From NCBI GenBank assembly GCA_001627925.1, contig LUQC01000034.1, positions 13,681 through 75,973 on the forward strand: a DNA stretch of 62,293 nt, written 5' to 3'. Below the pieces are notes generated by a model, which did no database searches, was not told the DNA's origin, and saw nothing but the letters and a program-made list of their open reading frames with translations. The stretch comes from Rhodobacteraceae bacterium REDSEA-S34_B6. Its GTDB lineage: Bacteria; Pseudomonadota; Alphaproteobacteria; Rhodobacterales; Rhodobacteraceae. Below, piece after piece: positions 54,394 to 62,293 of this stretch (position 1 is the stretch's first letter; each line of letters opens with the position of its first letter). The position numbers and the translations under genes were made by a program.

Positions 54394-56373
54394 ATGGCCG
54401 CCAAGGATACAGAAGAAAAAAAATCAGAAGATCAAGAAGCAGATCTCTCCCTAGATATGAGCCAATCTGCAGTTAAGAAAATGATCGCAGAGGCTCGTGA
54501 GCGTGGGTACATCACATACGATCAACTAAACAATGTATTGCCTCCCGATCAAGTATCGTCGGAACAAATTGAAGATGTTATGTCGATGTTATCGGAGATG
54601 GGAATAAATATTATTGAAGATGATGAGGCTGAAGAAGAAGATAATAGGAATACTGAACTAGTAACAACAGCCGGAACCAAGGATGTTGCTCTTTCGTCAG
54701 GAGACACTGAAAAGTTAGATAGAACGGATGATCCAGTTCGCATGTACTTGCGAGAAATGGGATCCGTTGAATTACTCAGCAGAGAAGGTGAAATTGCGAT
54801 CGCCAAGCGCATCGAGGCTGGTCGAAATACAATGATTTCAGGTTTGTGCGAGAGTCCTCTAACTTTTCAGGCGATAACAATATGGCGCGATGAGTTGCTC
54901 AACGAAGATATTCTGCTTAGGGATGTCATAGATCTTGAAGCGACTTTTGGAAATCAGTTAGGTGAAGACGATGAGCCAGTTATAGACACCGCAAATGTAA
55001 CTGCTGAAAAAGCGGCAGTAAAGAATAGTGAGCCAGAATTAGATGCTGATGGAAATCCGATTATTCATGATGACGACGATGACGAGGATGATGAACATTC
55101 AAATATGTCTCTGGCTGCCATGGAGGCCGCCCTTAAACCTCAAGCGCTAGAAACTTTAGATCGCATTGCGGATGACTATGAGCGTCTTTCTACAATGCAG
55201 GATGTTCGCATTTCTGCAGCTTTGAACAAAAGCAAAAATTTTACTTCTGATGAGGAGGAAACCTATCAGTCGCTAAGAGCTGAAATTGTGCAGCTGGTAA
55301 ACGAATTACATCTTCATAATAACAGAATAGAGGCACTTATCGATCAGCTATACGGTATCAATCGTAGGATTATGCAAATCGATGGGGCGATGGTTAAGTT
55401 GGCTGATCAGGCCCGTATTAACCGTCGGGATTTCATTGAAGAGTATCGAGGTCATGAGTTAGATCCCGGTTGGTTAGATAGTATGGCAGAAAAAACTGGC
55501 CGTGGCTGGCAAATGTTTATTGAAAAGTCGCGTGAAAAAGCGGAAGAACTCAGGGCAGATATGGCCCAGGTCGGCCAGTATATTGGATTGGATATAGCAG
55601 AGTTTCGCAGAATCGTAGCACAAGTCCAAAAAGGTGAGAAGGAAGCCCGCCAAGCAAAAAAAGAAATGGTTGAAGCTAATCTAAGGTTGGTGATTTCGAT
55701 TGCTAAAAAATACACAAATCGTGGCTTACAGTTTCTTGATTTGATTCAAGAGGGTAACATTGGGTTGATGAAAGCGGTTGATAAATTTGAGTATAGGCGT
55801 GGCTATAAATTTTCAACATATGCAACTTGGTGGATTCGGCAGGCCATTACTCGTTCGATAGCAGATCAAGCACGAACAATTCGGATTCCTGTCCATATGA
55901 TTGAGACGATAAACAAGTTGGTCAGGACTGGCCGTCAAATGTTGCACGAGATAGGTCGAGAACCGACCCCCGAGGAATTAGCAGAAAAGCTACAGATGCC
56001 GCTTGAAAAAGTTCGCAAGGTTATGAAAATTGCTAAAGAACCTATTTCACTCGAAACGCCTATTGGTGATGAGGAGGATAGTCAGCTTGGAGATTTTATA
56101 GAAGATAAAAATGCAGTTTTGCCTCTCGACAGTGCGATACAAGAAAATCTCAAAGAAACTACGACCAGAGTATTGTCATCACTAACGCCTCGTGAAGAAC
56201 GTGTTCTGCGGATGAGGTTTGGAATTGGTATGAATACCGATCACACTTTGGAAGAAGTAGGCCAACAATTCAGTGTGACTAGAGAGCGGATTAGGCAAAT
56301 TGAAGCCAAGGCACTCAGGAAACTGAAACATCCCAGCCGTTCTCGCAAGTTAAGAAGTTTCTTGGATCAGTAG
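54394..56373 (+). CDS. rpoD: RNA polymerase sigma factor RpoD (sigma70)
   Basis: A 659-residue primary sigma factor. Region 1.1 covers about 1-85 and the alphaproteobacterial acidic spacer is marked by [11 protein letters not shown] (about 225-235). Regions 2.1-2.4 ([25 protein letters not shown]-type, about 440-490, with [18 protein letters not shown]) bind core and the -10 box. Region 4.2 ([20 protein letters not shown], about 613-632) binds the -35 box. It follows dnaG, as in the classic dnaG-rpoD pair. The start is GTG-free ATG 54394 with GGGAG ahead. Confidence 0.97.
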   Translation: MAAKDTEEKKSEDQEADLSLDMSQSAVKKMIAEARERGYITYDQLNNVLPPDQVSSEQIEDVMSMLSEMGINIIEDDEAEEEDNRNTELVTTAGTKDVALSSGDTEKLDRTDDPVRMYLREMGSVELLSREGEIAIAKRIEAGRNTMISGLCESPLTFQAITIWRDELLNEDILLRDVIDLEATFGNQLGEDDEPVIDTANVTAEKAAVKNSEPELDADGNPIIHDDDDDEDDEHSNMSLAAMEAALKPQALETLDRIADDYERLSTMQDVRISAALNKSKNFTSDEEETYQSLRAEIVQLVNELHLHNNRIEALIDQLYGINRRIMQIDGAMVKLADQARINRRDFIEEYRGHELDPGWLDSMAEKTGRGWQMFIEKSREKAEELRADMAQVGQYIGLDIAEFRRIVAQVQKGEKEARQAKKEMVEANLRLVISIAKKYTNRGLQFLDLIQEGNIGLMKAVDKFEYRRGYKFSTYATWWIRQAITRSIADQARTIRIPVHMIETINKLVRTGRQMLHEIGREPTPEELAEKLQMPLEKVRKVMKIAKEPISLETPIGDEEDSQLGDFIEDKNAVLPLDSAIQENLKETTTRVLSSLTPREERVLRMRFGIGMNTDHTLEEVGQQFSVTRERIRQIEAKALRKLKHPSRSRKLRSFLDQ

Positions 56374-56402
56374 AGCTCTAATTTTAGTGGTAAACGGGAA
56401 AT

Positions 56403-56822
56403 TTGACTAAGCTTAAAAAGATCGTAATCAAAACAGACGGACCAGGTCTTTATGAGTTTACTGATGACCTAAAGACTTGGGTTGATGGTGACGGTATTTT
56501 GCATCTTTTTGTAACACATACTTCCGCTAGTCTACTAGTTCAGGAGAACTTTGATCCAGAAGTAAAAATAGATTTAAATAATTTTTTTCAGCGATTAGTG
56601 CCGTTAAGTTCTGATCCAAGCATGAGCTACCTTACACATCGATACGAGGGTGAAGATGACATGCCAGCGCATATAAAAGCCTCTCTCGGTCAAGTTTCCT
56701 TAGCCATCCCTGTAATGAAAGGTGAATTGGCTCTGGGTTCCTGGCAAGGAATATATTTATTCGAACATAGGAAGGCTCCAAAGATTAGAGAAGTTGTAGC
56801 AAAGCTGCAAAGCGACATATAA
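56403..56822 (+). CDS. yjbQ: YjbQ/UPF0047 family protein
   Basis: A 139-residue protein of the YjbQ family, whose members can show thiamin-phosphate-synthase-like activity. VTHTSASLLVQENFDPEV (about 38-55) and the LTHRYEGEDDMPAHIKASL segment (about 79-97) contain the conserved His and acidic residues of the trimeric fold. LALGSWQGIYLFEHR is near the C-terminus. Start is TTG 56403 with weak GGGAA ahead; it lies 29 bases after rpoD. Physiological role is unsettled. Confidence 0.9.
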   Translation: MTKLKKIVIKTDGPGLYEFTDDLKTWVDGDGILHLFVTHTSASLLVQENFDPEVKIDLNNFFQRLVPLSSDPSMSYLTHRYEGEDDMPAHIKASLGQVSLAIPVMKGELALGSWQGIYLFEHRKAPKIREVVAKLQSDI

Positions 56823-56934
56823 TTTTACCAGAATAAAAAAAAGTGTATCAAATAGTATTACGACACAATATGTTGTTGGTAGAAAGCTGGGAACAACAGC
56901 CCATGCTCGATAAAACTGTTTGAAAGGAAGATCA

Positions 56935-57399
56935 ATGCGCTGCCCTTTTTGTGGTAATATTGATACTCAAGTCAAGGATTCCAGGCCTGCTGAAGATCAC
57001 GTATCAATTCGCAGAAGAAGATTTTGCTCCGCATGCGGAGGCCGATTTACAACGTATGAGCGGGTGCAATTGCGGGACCTAGTAGTCATAAAGTCTAATG
57101 GTCGTCGAGAAGAATTTGATAGATCAAAGCTAGAAAGATCTATTCGAATTGCGCTGCAAAAGAGACCAGTTGAGCATGAGCGTATGGATCAAATGATTTC
57201 TGGAATTGTGCGCAGATTGGAAAGCTCGGGCGAAACAGATATTCCCTCCAATCAAATTGGTGAAATCGTTATGGAGTCCTTGGCGCGAATTGACACAGTT
57301 GCCTATGTCCGTTTTGCCAGTGTTTATAAGAATTTTCAAAACCCGGATGATTTTGACAAATTTGTTAGTGAGTTACGCCCAAAACCAGTCGAAGAATAG
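56935..57399 (+). CDS. nrdR: Transcriptional repressor NrdR
   Basis: A 154-residue repressor of ribonucleotide reductase genes. The zinc ribbon has Cys3, Cys6, Cys31 and Cys34 (MRCPFCG and FCSACGG). The ATP-cone domain (about 49-138) senses dATP and ATP. The start is ATG 56935, preceded by AAAGGA; the frame is open to 56920. It precedes ribD by eight bases, an order widespread in proteobacteria. Complete. Confidence 0.95.
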   Translation: MRCPFCGNIDTQVKDSRPAEDHVSIRRRRFCSACGGRFTTYERVQLRDLVVIKSNGRREEFDRSKLERSIRIALQKRPVEHERMDQMISGIVRRLESSGETDIPSNQIGEIVMESLARIDTVAYVRFASVYKNFQNPDDFDKFVSELRPKPVEE

Positions 57400-57407
57400 C
57401 CTGAAGC

Positions 57408-58511
57408 ATGGTTAGTCAGTCCTTGACTTATGAACATTATATGACTGTAGCTTTGTCTCTTGGTCGCCGCGGGCTTGGTAAAACCTGGCCTAATCCCTCA
57501 GTCGGCTGCGTTATTGTTAACGATGGTGTTGTCGTTGGAAGAGGAAATACTGGGGATGGTGGCAGGCCACATGCCGAGACTCAGGCATTGGCCCAAGCCG
57601 GTAACCGGGCTAAAGGAGCAACTGTTTTTGTAACATTGGAGCCCTGCTCTCATGAGGGTCAGACAGGTTCTTGTGCAAAAGCTCTAATCGATGCAGGTGT
57701 TGGCCATGTAGTAGTAGCAATTAAAGACGATGATCCGCGTGTAAACGGTTCCGGTTTGTTAATGTTAAAATCAGCTGGAATTAAAGTCACAACTGGGGTT
57801 CTCTCTGAAAAAGCAAAATATGCTCATAGCGGCTTTTTGACAAAAACTAACGAAAGTAGACCTAAGGTAACTTTAAAATTAGCAACTAGTCTTGATGGGC
57901 GGATTGCGACACGATCAGGTGACAGTCAGTGGATTACAAGTGAGAAATCGAGAGAAATAGTTCACCTTCAACGATCGTCTCACGACGCAATAATGGTTGG
58001 CGCCGGAACCGTTAGAAAAGATAACCCAAGACTGACTGTAAGAAATATTGCGCGTGCAGCAAATCCTGTTCGAGTGTTAATTTCAAATAAAATCAACTTA
58101 CCTCAAGATAGTAAAATATTTGCTTCTATGAAGTCTCACCCCACTTGGATCGTCCACGGTACTGATACAAATGAAGGAACAAAAAAGACATGGGCCGAAG
58201 AGGGAGCAAAGCTGCTGGAAGCAAAATGTATTAATGGTAAGATTATACTCAAAAACGCACTTAAAAACTTGGCATTTGAAGGGCTTACTTCAGTTTATTG
58301 CGAAGGTGGCAGTCATCTAGCCGCAGGCTTACTGTCAAACAACCTTGTAGATGAATTGATTATTTTCACAGCAGGAATTATTATAGGAGAGGATGGTTTG
58401 CCGACAGTTGCATCGTTAGGACTTGATAAACTCCAAAACGCTCGACGCTTAGATTTAATGGAATCTGTAACTCTGGGTGATGATATAATGACTCGATGGT
58501 CTGTAAAATAA
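57408..58511 (+). CDS. ribD: Bifunctional riboflavin biosynthesis deaminase/reductase RibD
   Basis: A 367-residue enzyme. The N-terminal deaminase has HAET (55-58, zinc His and catalytic Glu) and PCSHEG with Cys80 and Cys89 as zinc ligands. The C-terminal reductase (from about 148; LKLATSLDGRIATRSGDSQWIT) binds NADPH and the pyrimidine. DAIMVGAGTVRKDNPRLTVR and SVYCEGGSHLAAGLL are further reductase signatures. It makes 5-amino-6-ribitylamino-uracil phosphate. It follows nrdR; ribE is 148 bases on. Confidence 0.95.
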   Translation: MVSQSLTYEHYMTVALSLGRRGLGKTWPNPSVGCVIVNDGVVVGRGNTGDGGRPHAETQALAQAGNRAKGATVFVTLEPCSHEGQTGSCAKALIDAGVGHVVVAIKDDDPRVNGSGLLMLKSAGIKVTTGVLSEKAKYAHSGFLTKTNESRPKVTLKLATSLDGRIATRSGDSQWITSEKSREIVHLQRSSHDAIMVGAGTVRKDNPRLTVRNIARAANPVRVLISNKINLPQDSKIFASMKSHPTWIVHGTDTNEGTKKTWAEEGAKLLEAKCINGKIILKNALKNLAFEGLTSVYCEGGSHLAAGLLSNNLVDELIIFTAGIIIGEDGLPTVASLGLDKLQNARRLDLMESVTLGDDIMTRWSVK

Positions 58512-58659
58512 TCAACATCCAGAAAACTATAAAAATCAAAATAATTTAGTTTGAAACTACCACTTCTATTCTTGCTTTTATCTAGGTAAGTTCCAGATAT
58601 CCAGATTAGTAAGGTATTGAAATTCTAATTTTCAAAAAATAAGTCGGAAGGATTGTAGC

Positions 58660-59277
58660 ATGTTCACTGGAATAGTAACCGACATAGGTAGAATTATTGA
58701 GCTTGAAAAGCGAGGTGATTTAAGGGCACGTGTAGAGACAAAATATGATATGAGTACTGTCGCGATCGGTGCGTCTATTGCATGTGATGGAATTTGTTTA
58801 ACAGTAATCAAAACTGGTTCTAATTGGTTTGACGTAGAGATTAGCGCAGAAAGTGTTGAAAAGACCCACTTGAAATTTAACACATGGGTGATTGGAACAA
58901 GCCTTAACCTGGAAAGAGCTCTGAGAGTTGGAGATGAGCTTGGGGGGCATATAGTGTCTGGGCATGTCGACGGGGTCGTTGAAATAGTCGATATTAAGGA
59001 TGAAGGCGACAGCACTAGGTTTGTTCTTTTAGCACCCTCAGATTTGCAAAAATTTATTGCTCCAAAAGGGTCGGTCGCCTTAAATGGAACTTCTCTAACT
59101 GTTAACGAGGTCCATTCGTCAAAATTTGGAGTAAATGTAATTCCTCATACTAAAGAAGTAACTACTTGGGGCTCTTCAAAAATTGGTGACCATTTAAACT
59201 TAGAGATTGATACGCTGGCTCGCTACGTGGCACGATTGAAAGAAGTGAATGAAGAGATCGCTCACTCGGCTGGCTGA
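58660..59277 (+). CDS. ribE: Riboflavin synthase alpha subunit
   Basis: A 205-residue protein with two lumazine-binding repeats: MFTGIVTDIGRI with SIACDGICLTV in the first, and GGHIVSGHVDGVVEI with VALNGTSLTVNEV in the second. It dismutates two lumazines to riboflavin. AAGGA lies before the ATG. The upstream gap has no FMN riboswitch consensus that I can see. Its last 16 bases overlap the convergent YeeE/YedE gene. Confidence 0.95.
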   Translation: MFTGIVTDIGRIIELEKRGDLRARVETKYDMSTVAIGASIACDGICLTVIKTGSNWFDVEISAESVEKTHLKFNTWVIGTSLNLERALRVGDELGGHIVSGHVDGVVEIVDIKDEGDSTRFVLLAPSDLQKFIAPKGSVALNGTSLTVNEVHSSKFGVNVIPHTKEVTTWGSSKIGDHLNLEIDTLARYVARLKEVNEEIAHSAG

Positions 59278-60332
59278 AATCCCTCAATCAGTTGAAAAAG
59301 ACCAATTCGCGCTCCTATAAATATGCAGAATAATGTAATTGGAGCAGAATAACTCAGAGTGCTAAATGCCGTTAAGCCTTGGCCAACAGAGCAGCCGAAA
59401 GATATTACAGCGCCAACGCCCATTATTGAGGCACCAAGGATTTGACGTTTCAGTTCTCGTGGGTCTTCACATGCCTCCCAGCGAAAATGGCCTTTTATTA
59501 GAGAGCCGATAAACGCACCAATAAGTACTCCGAGCACTGCTCCGATACCAAACTTTATATTTATGGCACTTCCGTACATAGCGTAAAGAATAGTTTCACC
59601 TGCTGGTGCAACAAATGTGAAAGACTGAATTGCAATGGGATCGTATGATATCGAAGCTATCCATGATGTCCCTAGCCATCCAGCAACAATAGCTACCGCT
59701 ACAATTACCGACCAAAAAATAGAGTTGAATTGTATTTTGTTTTTCCAGTTATAGAGGCCATAAATTAGAAAAATTACTCCTATTGTTGAACCTCCAATTA
59801 CTGGATTAATTCCAAGGCTATGAAACCCAAGGTATGATAAACTTGGTGGAATGGGAGACTCCAGAGGCATCACAGGAAATAAGCTCGCGCGTGTTTTTGC
59901 TAGTGGCCCGGAGATGGTGATATAAGCAGAAACTCCCATCACTAAAACAATTACAAACGAGCGTAAGTCCCCCCCTCCGAGACGAGCTAGAGCTCCATAT
60001 CCACAATTGCCACAGATTGCCATACCATATCCAAAAAGAAGACCTCCTAATACTGAAGAATATGGGTTCCATTCAGTTGAAAGGTATAGACTTGCTAAAC
60101 TATTAATTAGTCCAAAATTTGATAAAAAGTGCACGGATATAATGCTAAGGCCGAGTGCGATTGCCCACATGCGGACCCTTATTTGTGAGCCACCATAAGT
60201 TGCATCTTCAATTGCTCCAAGTGTACAAAATCTACCCATTCGAGCGGCTAATCCTAAAAGAATACCTCCGATTAAACCAATAAGAGCTGAAAGTTCATTT
60301 CCATCTAGAGCCTCAAGCACAGCGTATAGCAC
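59262..60332 (-). CDS. YeeE/YedE-family sulfur transporter (SoxT/TsuA-like)
   Basis: A 356-residue polytopic membrane protein with about ten helices. The family's pore Cys positions are present: GRFCTLGAIED (about 33-43), MAICGNCGYGALARLG (about 105-120) and FGCSVGQGLTAFS (about 319-331). TsuA homologues import thiosulfate, and the SoxT group is encoded with sox genes. It lies 47 bases after the persulfide-sensor gene on the same strand, so it probably moves a sulfur compound and is controlled by that sensor. Exact substrate unknown. Confidence 0.88.
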   Translation of the reverse strand: MLYAVLEALDGNELSALIGLIGGILLGLAARMGRFCTLGAIEDATYGGSQIRVRMWAIALGLSIISVHFLSNFGLINSLASLYLSTEWNPYSSVLGGLLFGYGMAICGNCGYGALARLGGGDLRSFVIVLVMGVSAYITISGPLAKTRASLFPVMPLESPIPPSLSYLGFHSLGINPVIGGSTIGVIFLIYGLYNWKNKIQFNSIFWSVIVAVAIVAGWLGTSWIASISYDPIAIQSFTFVAPAGETILYAMYGSAINIKFGIGAVLGVLIGAFIGSLIKGHFRWEACEDPRELKRQILGASIMGVGAVISFGCSVGQGLTAFSTLSYSAPITLFCIFIGARIGLFQLIEGFQPAE

Positions 60333-60379
60333 TCCCGCATTTGTAGTTGATTTTATGCTTGGAGATCACAACAACAGTA

Positions 60380-60721
60380 TTAAGCATCGTTCTCAGCACA
60401 AAACAGATCATATACCACTTCTAGCACACGTTTAGGCTTATCGTCGGCGAGGCGATAATAAATAGTTTTCCCATCGCGTCTTGGAACTACAAGTCCCTCA
60501 AGCCTAAGTCGCGAAAGCTGTTGTGATACTGCGGCTTGTCTTGCTGAAAGAAGATCCTCAAGTTCAGTGACAGATTTTTCACCAGAAACTAAATGACATA
60601 AAATCATTAGACGTCCTTCATGACTTATCGCCTTTAAAAAAGCCGAAGCGCTCGTGGCTTTTTCCACAACAGCATCCAGTTCGTCTTCTGACATATTCTC
60701 TGTTATGACTGGGAGTGTCAT
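60380..60721 (-). CDS. soxR: ArsR-family persulfide-sensing repressor (SoxR/SqrR-like)
   Basis: A 113-residue ArsR-type winged-helix repressor. The HTH is SVTELEDLLSARQAAVSQQLSRL (about 50-72) and the wing DGKTIYYRL follows. Cys42 (ILCHL) and Cys108 (LFCAEND) match the two Cys of SqrR/BigR, which form a polysulfide bridge with persulfides. It therefore likely de-represses the sox genes and the YeeE/YedE transporter. It sits next to soxS on the same strand. This soxR is not the superoxide regulator. Confidence 0.88.
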   Translation of the reverse strand: MTLPVITENMSEDELDAVVEKATSASAFLKAISHEGRLMILCHLVSGEKSVTELEDLLSARQAAVSQQLSRLRLEGLVVPRRDGKTIYYRLADDKPKRVLEVVYDLFCAENDA

Positions 60722-60789
60722 TACAATTTAACCCTCAAGTGTGCTTTAGGTTAGTCCAAATTGCTATTACGTTCAATTTCTATTTGATT

Positions 60790-61185
60790 TTATTCATTTA
60801 ATATTATCAACCCTTCGTCAAAATTTGTTTCTCGTTTAAGTATCACTTCCAGCATTCCCCAAAATAAATCGTCTCCAATATACCCCTCTATTCGAGCGAT
60901 TTCTCTTAAATTTTTTGTAAGTATGAATGTAGGTGTGAAAACAACAGGGTGAACAAATGTAATTTTTTCATCATACTCACTAATGTCAACTCGCACTAAT
61001 GGGGCAAAGTTTCCTTCAGCAGTCTTTGGATAAATAGCGGATAATTCTTCATCCCATATCTCACAATAAATACATCCCTGCTGCTCAACATAAATTAGAT
61101 TGTAGTTTTCGCTCGCCTTTAGAAAATTAGAACTCAAATAAAGTGCCAGTGCAGAGAATGTAAGTGATTTTAGTAAAATTCTCAT
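60790..61185 (-). CDS. soxS: Thioredoxin-like protein SoxS
   Basis: A 131-residue periplasmic thioredoxin-fold protein with a signal or anchor segment (about 1-21). CIYC (38-41 in QQGCIYCEIW) is the redox motif and HPVVFTPTFIL the cis-Pro loop. SoxS keeps SoxYZ active by reducing it. The start is ATG 61185, which gives a clean signal peptide; an in-frame TTG at 61209 is possible, and neither has a good ribosome-binding site. It is divergent from soxV, the arrangement known from Paracoccus. Confidence 0.85.
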   Translation of the reverse strand: MRILLKSLTFSALALYLSSNFLKASENYNLIYVEQQGCIYCEIWDEELSAIYPKTAEGNFAPLVRVDISEYDEKITFVHPVVFTPTFILTKNLREIARIEGYIGDDLFWGMLEVILKRETNFDEGLIILNE

Positions 61186-61200
61186 GGAGATAAGCCGTGA

Positions 61201-61245
61201 TTGACGCAACTTGTTACTTTTTCTATAATATGAATATGTGAATTA
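61201..61245 (+). promoter_or_regulatory. soxV promoter with probable SoxR operator
   Basis: TTGACG (61201-61206), 17 bases, TATAAT (61224-61229) is a near-consensus sigma70 promoter for soxV. An ATATGAATATGTGAAT-like stretch (about 61228-61243) overlaps the -10 box and start site. This resembles ArsR-family operators, and SoxR is known to bind the soxS-soxV gap in related bacteria. Confidence 0.6.
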
Positions 61246-61260
61246 GACAAGGATTTGCCA

Positions 61261-61998
61261 ATGTTGGATGTCTCATTATGGGGAGCTTTCATTGGCGGAT
61301 TAGTTGTATTTTTCTCTCCTTGTATATTGCCTATTGTACCTTTTTATTTGAGTTACATGGCAGGATCTGGTCTTGCAGCTATCAAGGCTAGTGATACCAT
61401 GTCACATGAAATTCGCAGACGCGCTGTAATATCTTCAATCAGTTTTTCGTTAGGAATTATATGCGTGTTCGTTCTTCTAGGTGCAGCAGCATTTTCTATT
61501 TCGCAAACATTTCGAAGTTATCAAGATGAATTCAGATGGGTAGCTGCAGCAATCATTCTAATAATGGGTTTGCATTTCCTGGGTGTACTAAAAATTGCGT
61601 TTCTTGATCGCCAGTTTCAAATTCAAATTGGTGATACTGGTAAGATGAATGTATTAGGATCCTTTGTTGTTGGTGTTGCCTTCGCTGCCGGCTGGACCCC
61701 CTGTGTGGGCGGTGTGCTCACGGCCGTTATCATGACCGCTTCACTGGAGACAACAGCTTATCGCGGTCTATTGTTACTGTTTGTATTCGGGGTTGGTTTG
61801 ACCATGCCTTTTATAATTGCGGCCTGGTTCATAAATCCTTTTCTGCGTTTTATGGCGAAGTTTCGCGCGTATCTCAATTACGTGGAAAAGCTTATGGGGT
61901 TGCTGCTAATATTTTTTGCTGGTCTTCTGATAACTGACTCAATTAATGGCTTAGCCAACTGGATGTTGGTCTCTTTCCCTAATCTGTTTGGAGTATAA
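61261..61998 (+). CDS. soxV: CcdA-like thiol-disulfide transporter SoxV
   Basis: A 245-residue inner-membrane protein of the DsbD/CcdA family with six helices. The redox Cys pair is Cys21 (FFSPCILPIVPF) and the Cys near 148 (GWTPCVGGVL). It passes electrons from cytoplasmic thioredoxin to periplasmic SoxW for reactivation of the sulfur-oxidation complex. ATG 61261 is seven bases after AAGGA; the TTG at 61255 is too close. SoxW follows by three bases. Confidence 0.92.
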   Translation: MLDVSLWGAFIGGLVVFFSPCILPIVPFYLSYMAGSGLAAIKASDTMSHEIRRRAVISSISFSLGIICVFVLLGAAAFSISQTFRSYQDEFRWVAAAIILIMGLHFLGVLKIAFLDRQFQIQIGDTGKMNVLGSFVVGVAFAAGWTPCVGGVLTAVIMTASLETTAYRGLLLLFVFGVGLTMPFIIAAWFINPFLRFMAKFRAYLNYVEKLMGLLLIFFAGLLITDSINGLANWMLVSFPNLFGV

Positions 61999-62001
61999 AA
62001 G

Positions 62002-62293
62002 ATGGTTAATAAGTTTCTTAAAATTTTACTGCTCGCTACGTCCCCACTATTTGTTAATCCTGCCATTGCGCTAGAGGTTGGAGATGATGGCCTTCATAAA
62101 ACACGTTGGATGCAGGATACCTTTAAGGATCTCCGTGAGGATTTAGAAGAGGCAAACGCTGAAGGAAAGCGACTTGTCTTATTTTTTGAACAAATTGGCT
62201 GTATTTATTGTACAAAAATGCACAAAGAGGTTTTTTCGAAAGAAAATATTTCAGATTACATTGAGGATAATTTTTTTGTAGTACAATTAAATC
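62002..62293 (+). CDS. soxW: Thioredoxin-like protein SoxW, 5' part
   Basis: The first 97 codons of a periplasmic thioredoxin, running off the right edge. The signal peptide spans about 1-23 (cleavage near AIA-LE). The redox motif CIYC (67-70) sits in FFEQIGCIYCTKMH. SoxW receives electrons from SoxV. It is likely followed outside the window by soxXYZAB genes. Confidence 0.9.
   Translation, partial: MVNKFLKILLLATSPLFVNPAIALEVGDDGLHKTRWMQDTFKDLREDLEEANAEGKRLVLFFEQIGCIYCTKMHKEVFSKENISDYIEDNFFVVQLN

Noticed and set aside
58512-58659. FMN riboswitch before ribE
   Set aside because: The gap lacks the conserved AGGGGC... and later helix sequences; it is AT-rich and unstructured by eye.
1-62293. 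CRISPR arrays, insertion sequences, prophage or gene transfer agent genes
   Set aside because: No repeat-spacer pattern, transposase, integrase or phage structural gene was recognised anywhere in the window.

Overview
The window is AT-rich (roughly 40% GC by eye), gene-dense and free of recognisable mobile elements, CRISPR arrays or rRNA. Gene content and order point to a marine alphaproteobacterium of the Rhodobacteraceae (Roseobacter group). Supporting blocks are hom-glpX-recJ, DUF952-pyrD-arsC, rpoD followed by nrdR-ribD-ribE, a hemP cluster, the sarcosine oxidase operon and the first genes of a soxRS/soxVW thiosulfate-oxidation locus. The low GC suggests a streamlined pelagic lineage of the HTCC2255 type; that placement is inference from memory, not from a search.

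Left part (1-15.6 kb). A class-III aminotransferase enters from the left edge. It is followed by a DmdA-like folate-dependent methyltransferase paralogue, a di-iron fatty acid hydroxylase, and an iron/heme block (secreted DUF4856 protein, divergent small ORF - hemP - Cys-rich protein). Next come cobalamin lower-loop genes (cobU/cobP, cobC-like, cobS), a Fe3+-binding protein, a 2OG-Fe(II) oxygenase, a three-gene TRAP transporter, a secreted nuclease, metG, and an orphan imuA with a LexA-type box at its start.

Middle (15.6-46.2 kb). An aldo/keto reductase, a DMT transporter and a Nudix hydrolase precede a tightly overlapping nucleoside salvage operon (cdd-deoA-deoB-add-upp). On the minus strand lies a fatty-acid beta-oxidation operon headed by a MerR regulator (acyl-CoA dehydrogenase, GST, thiolase, FadJ-type enzyme, acyl-CoA ligase). 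Housekeeping genes follow (MATE pump, arsC-pyrD-DUF952, NAD kinase, amidase, DUF3572-HAD, an MttB-like methyltransferase, rpe, tRNA-Glu, recJ-glpX-hom).

Right part (46.2-62.3 kb). A beta-hydroxyacid dehydrogenase and the heterotetrameric sarcosine oxidase operon (soxBDAG) are followed by dnaG, rpoD, yjbQ, nrdR, ribD and ribE. The window ends in the sulfur-oxidation locus: YeeE/YedE transporter, SqrR/SoxR-type persulfide sensor, soxS, soxV and the start of soxW. The two sets of sox names are unrelated (sarcosine oxidase versus sulfur oxidation).

The most striking pattern is that four highly conserved genes (metG, fadJ, recJ, dnaG) appear to lack short internal segments. In fadJ and recJ the loss also shifts the frame. 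Since metG and dnaG are normally essential, an assembly or amplification artefact is the first explanation to test; real decay is the alternative. The best biological leads are the DUF4856/hemP block with its palindromic operator candidate, the DmdA-like paralogue, the BesD-like oxygenase beside a TRAP transporter, and the orphan SOS-controlled imuA.
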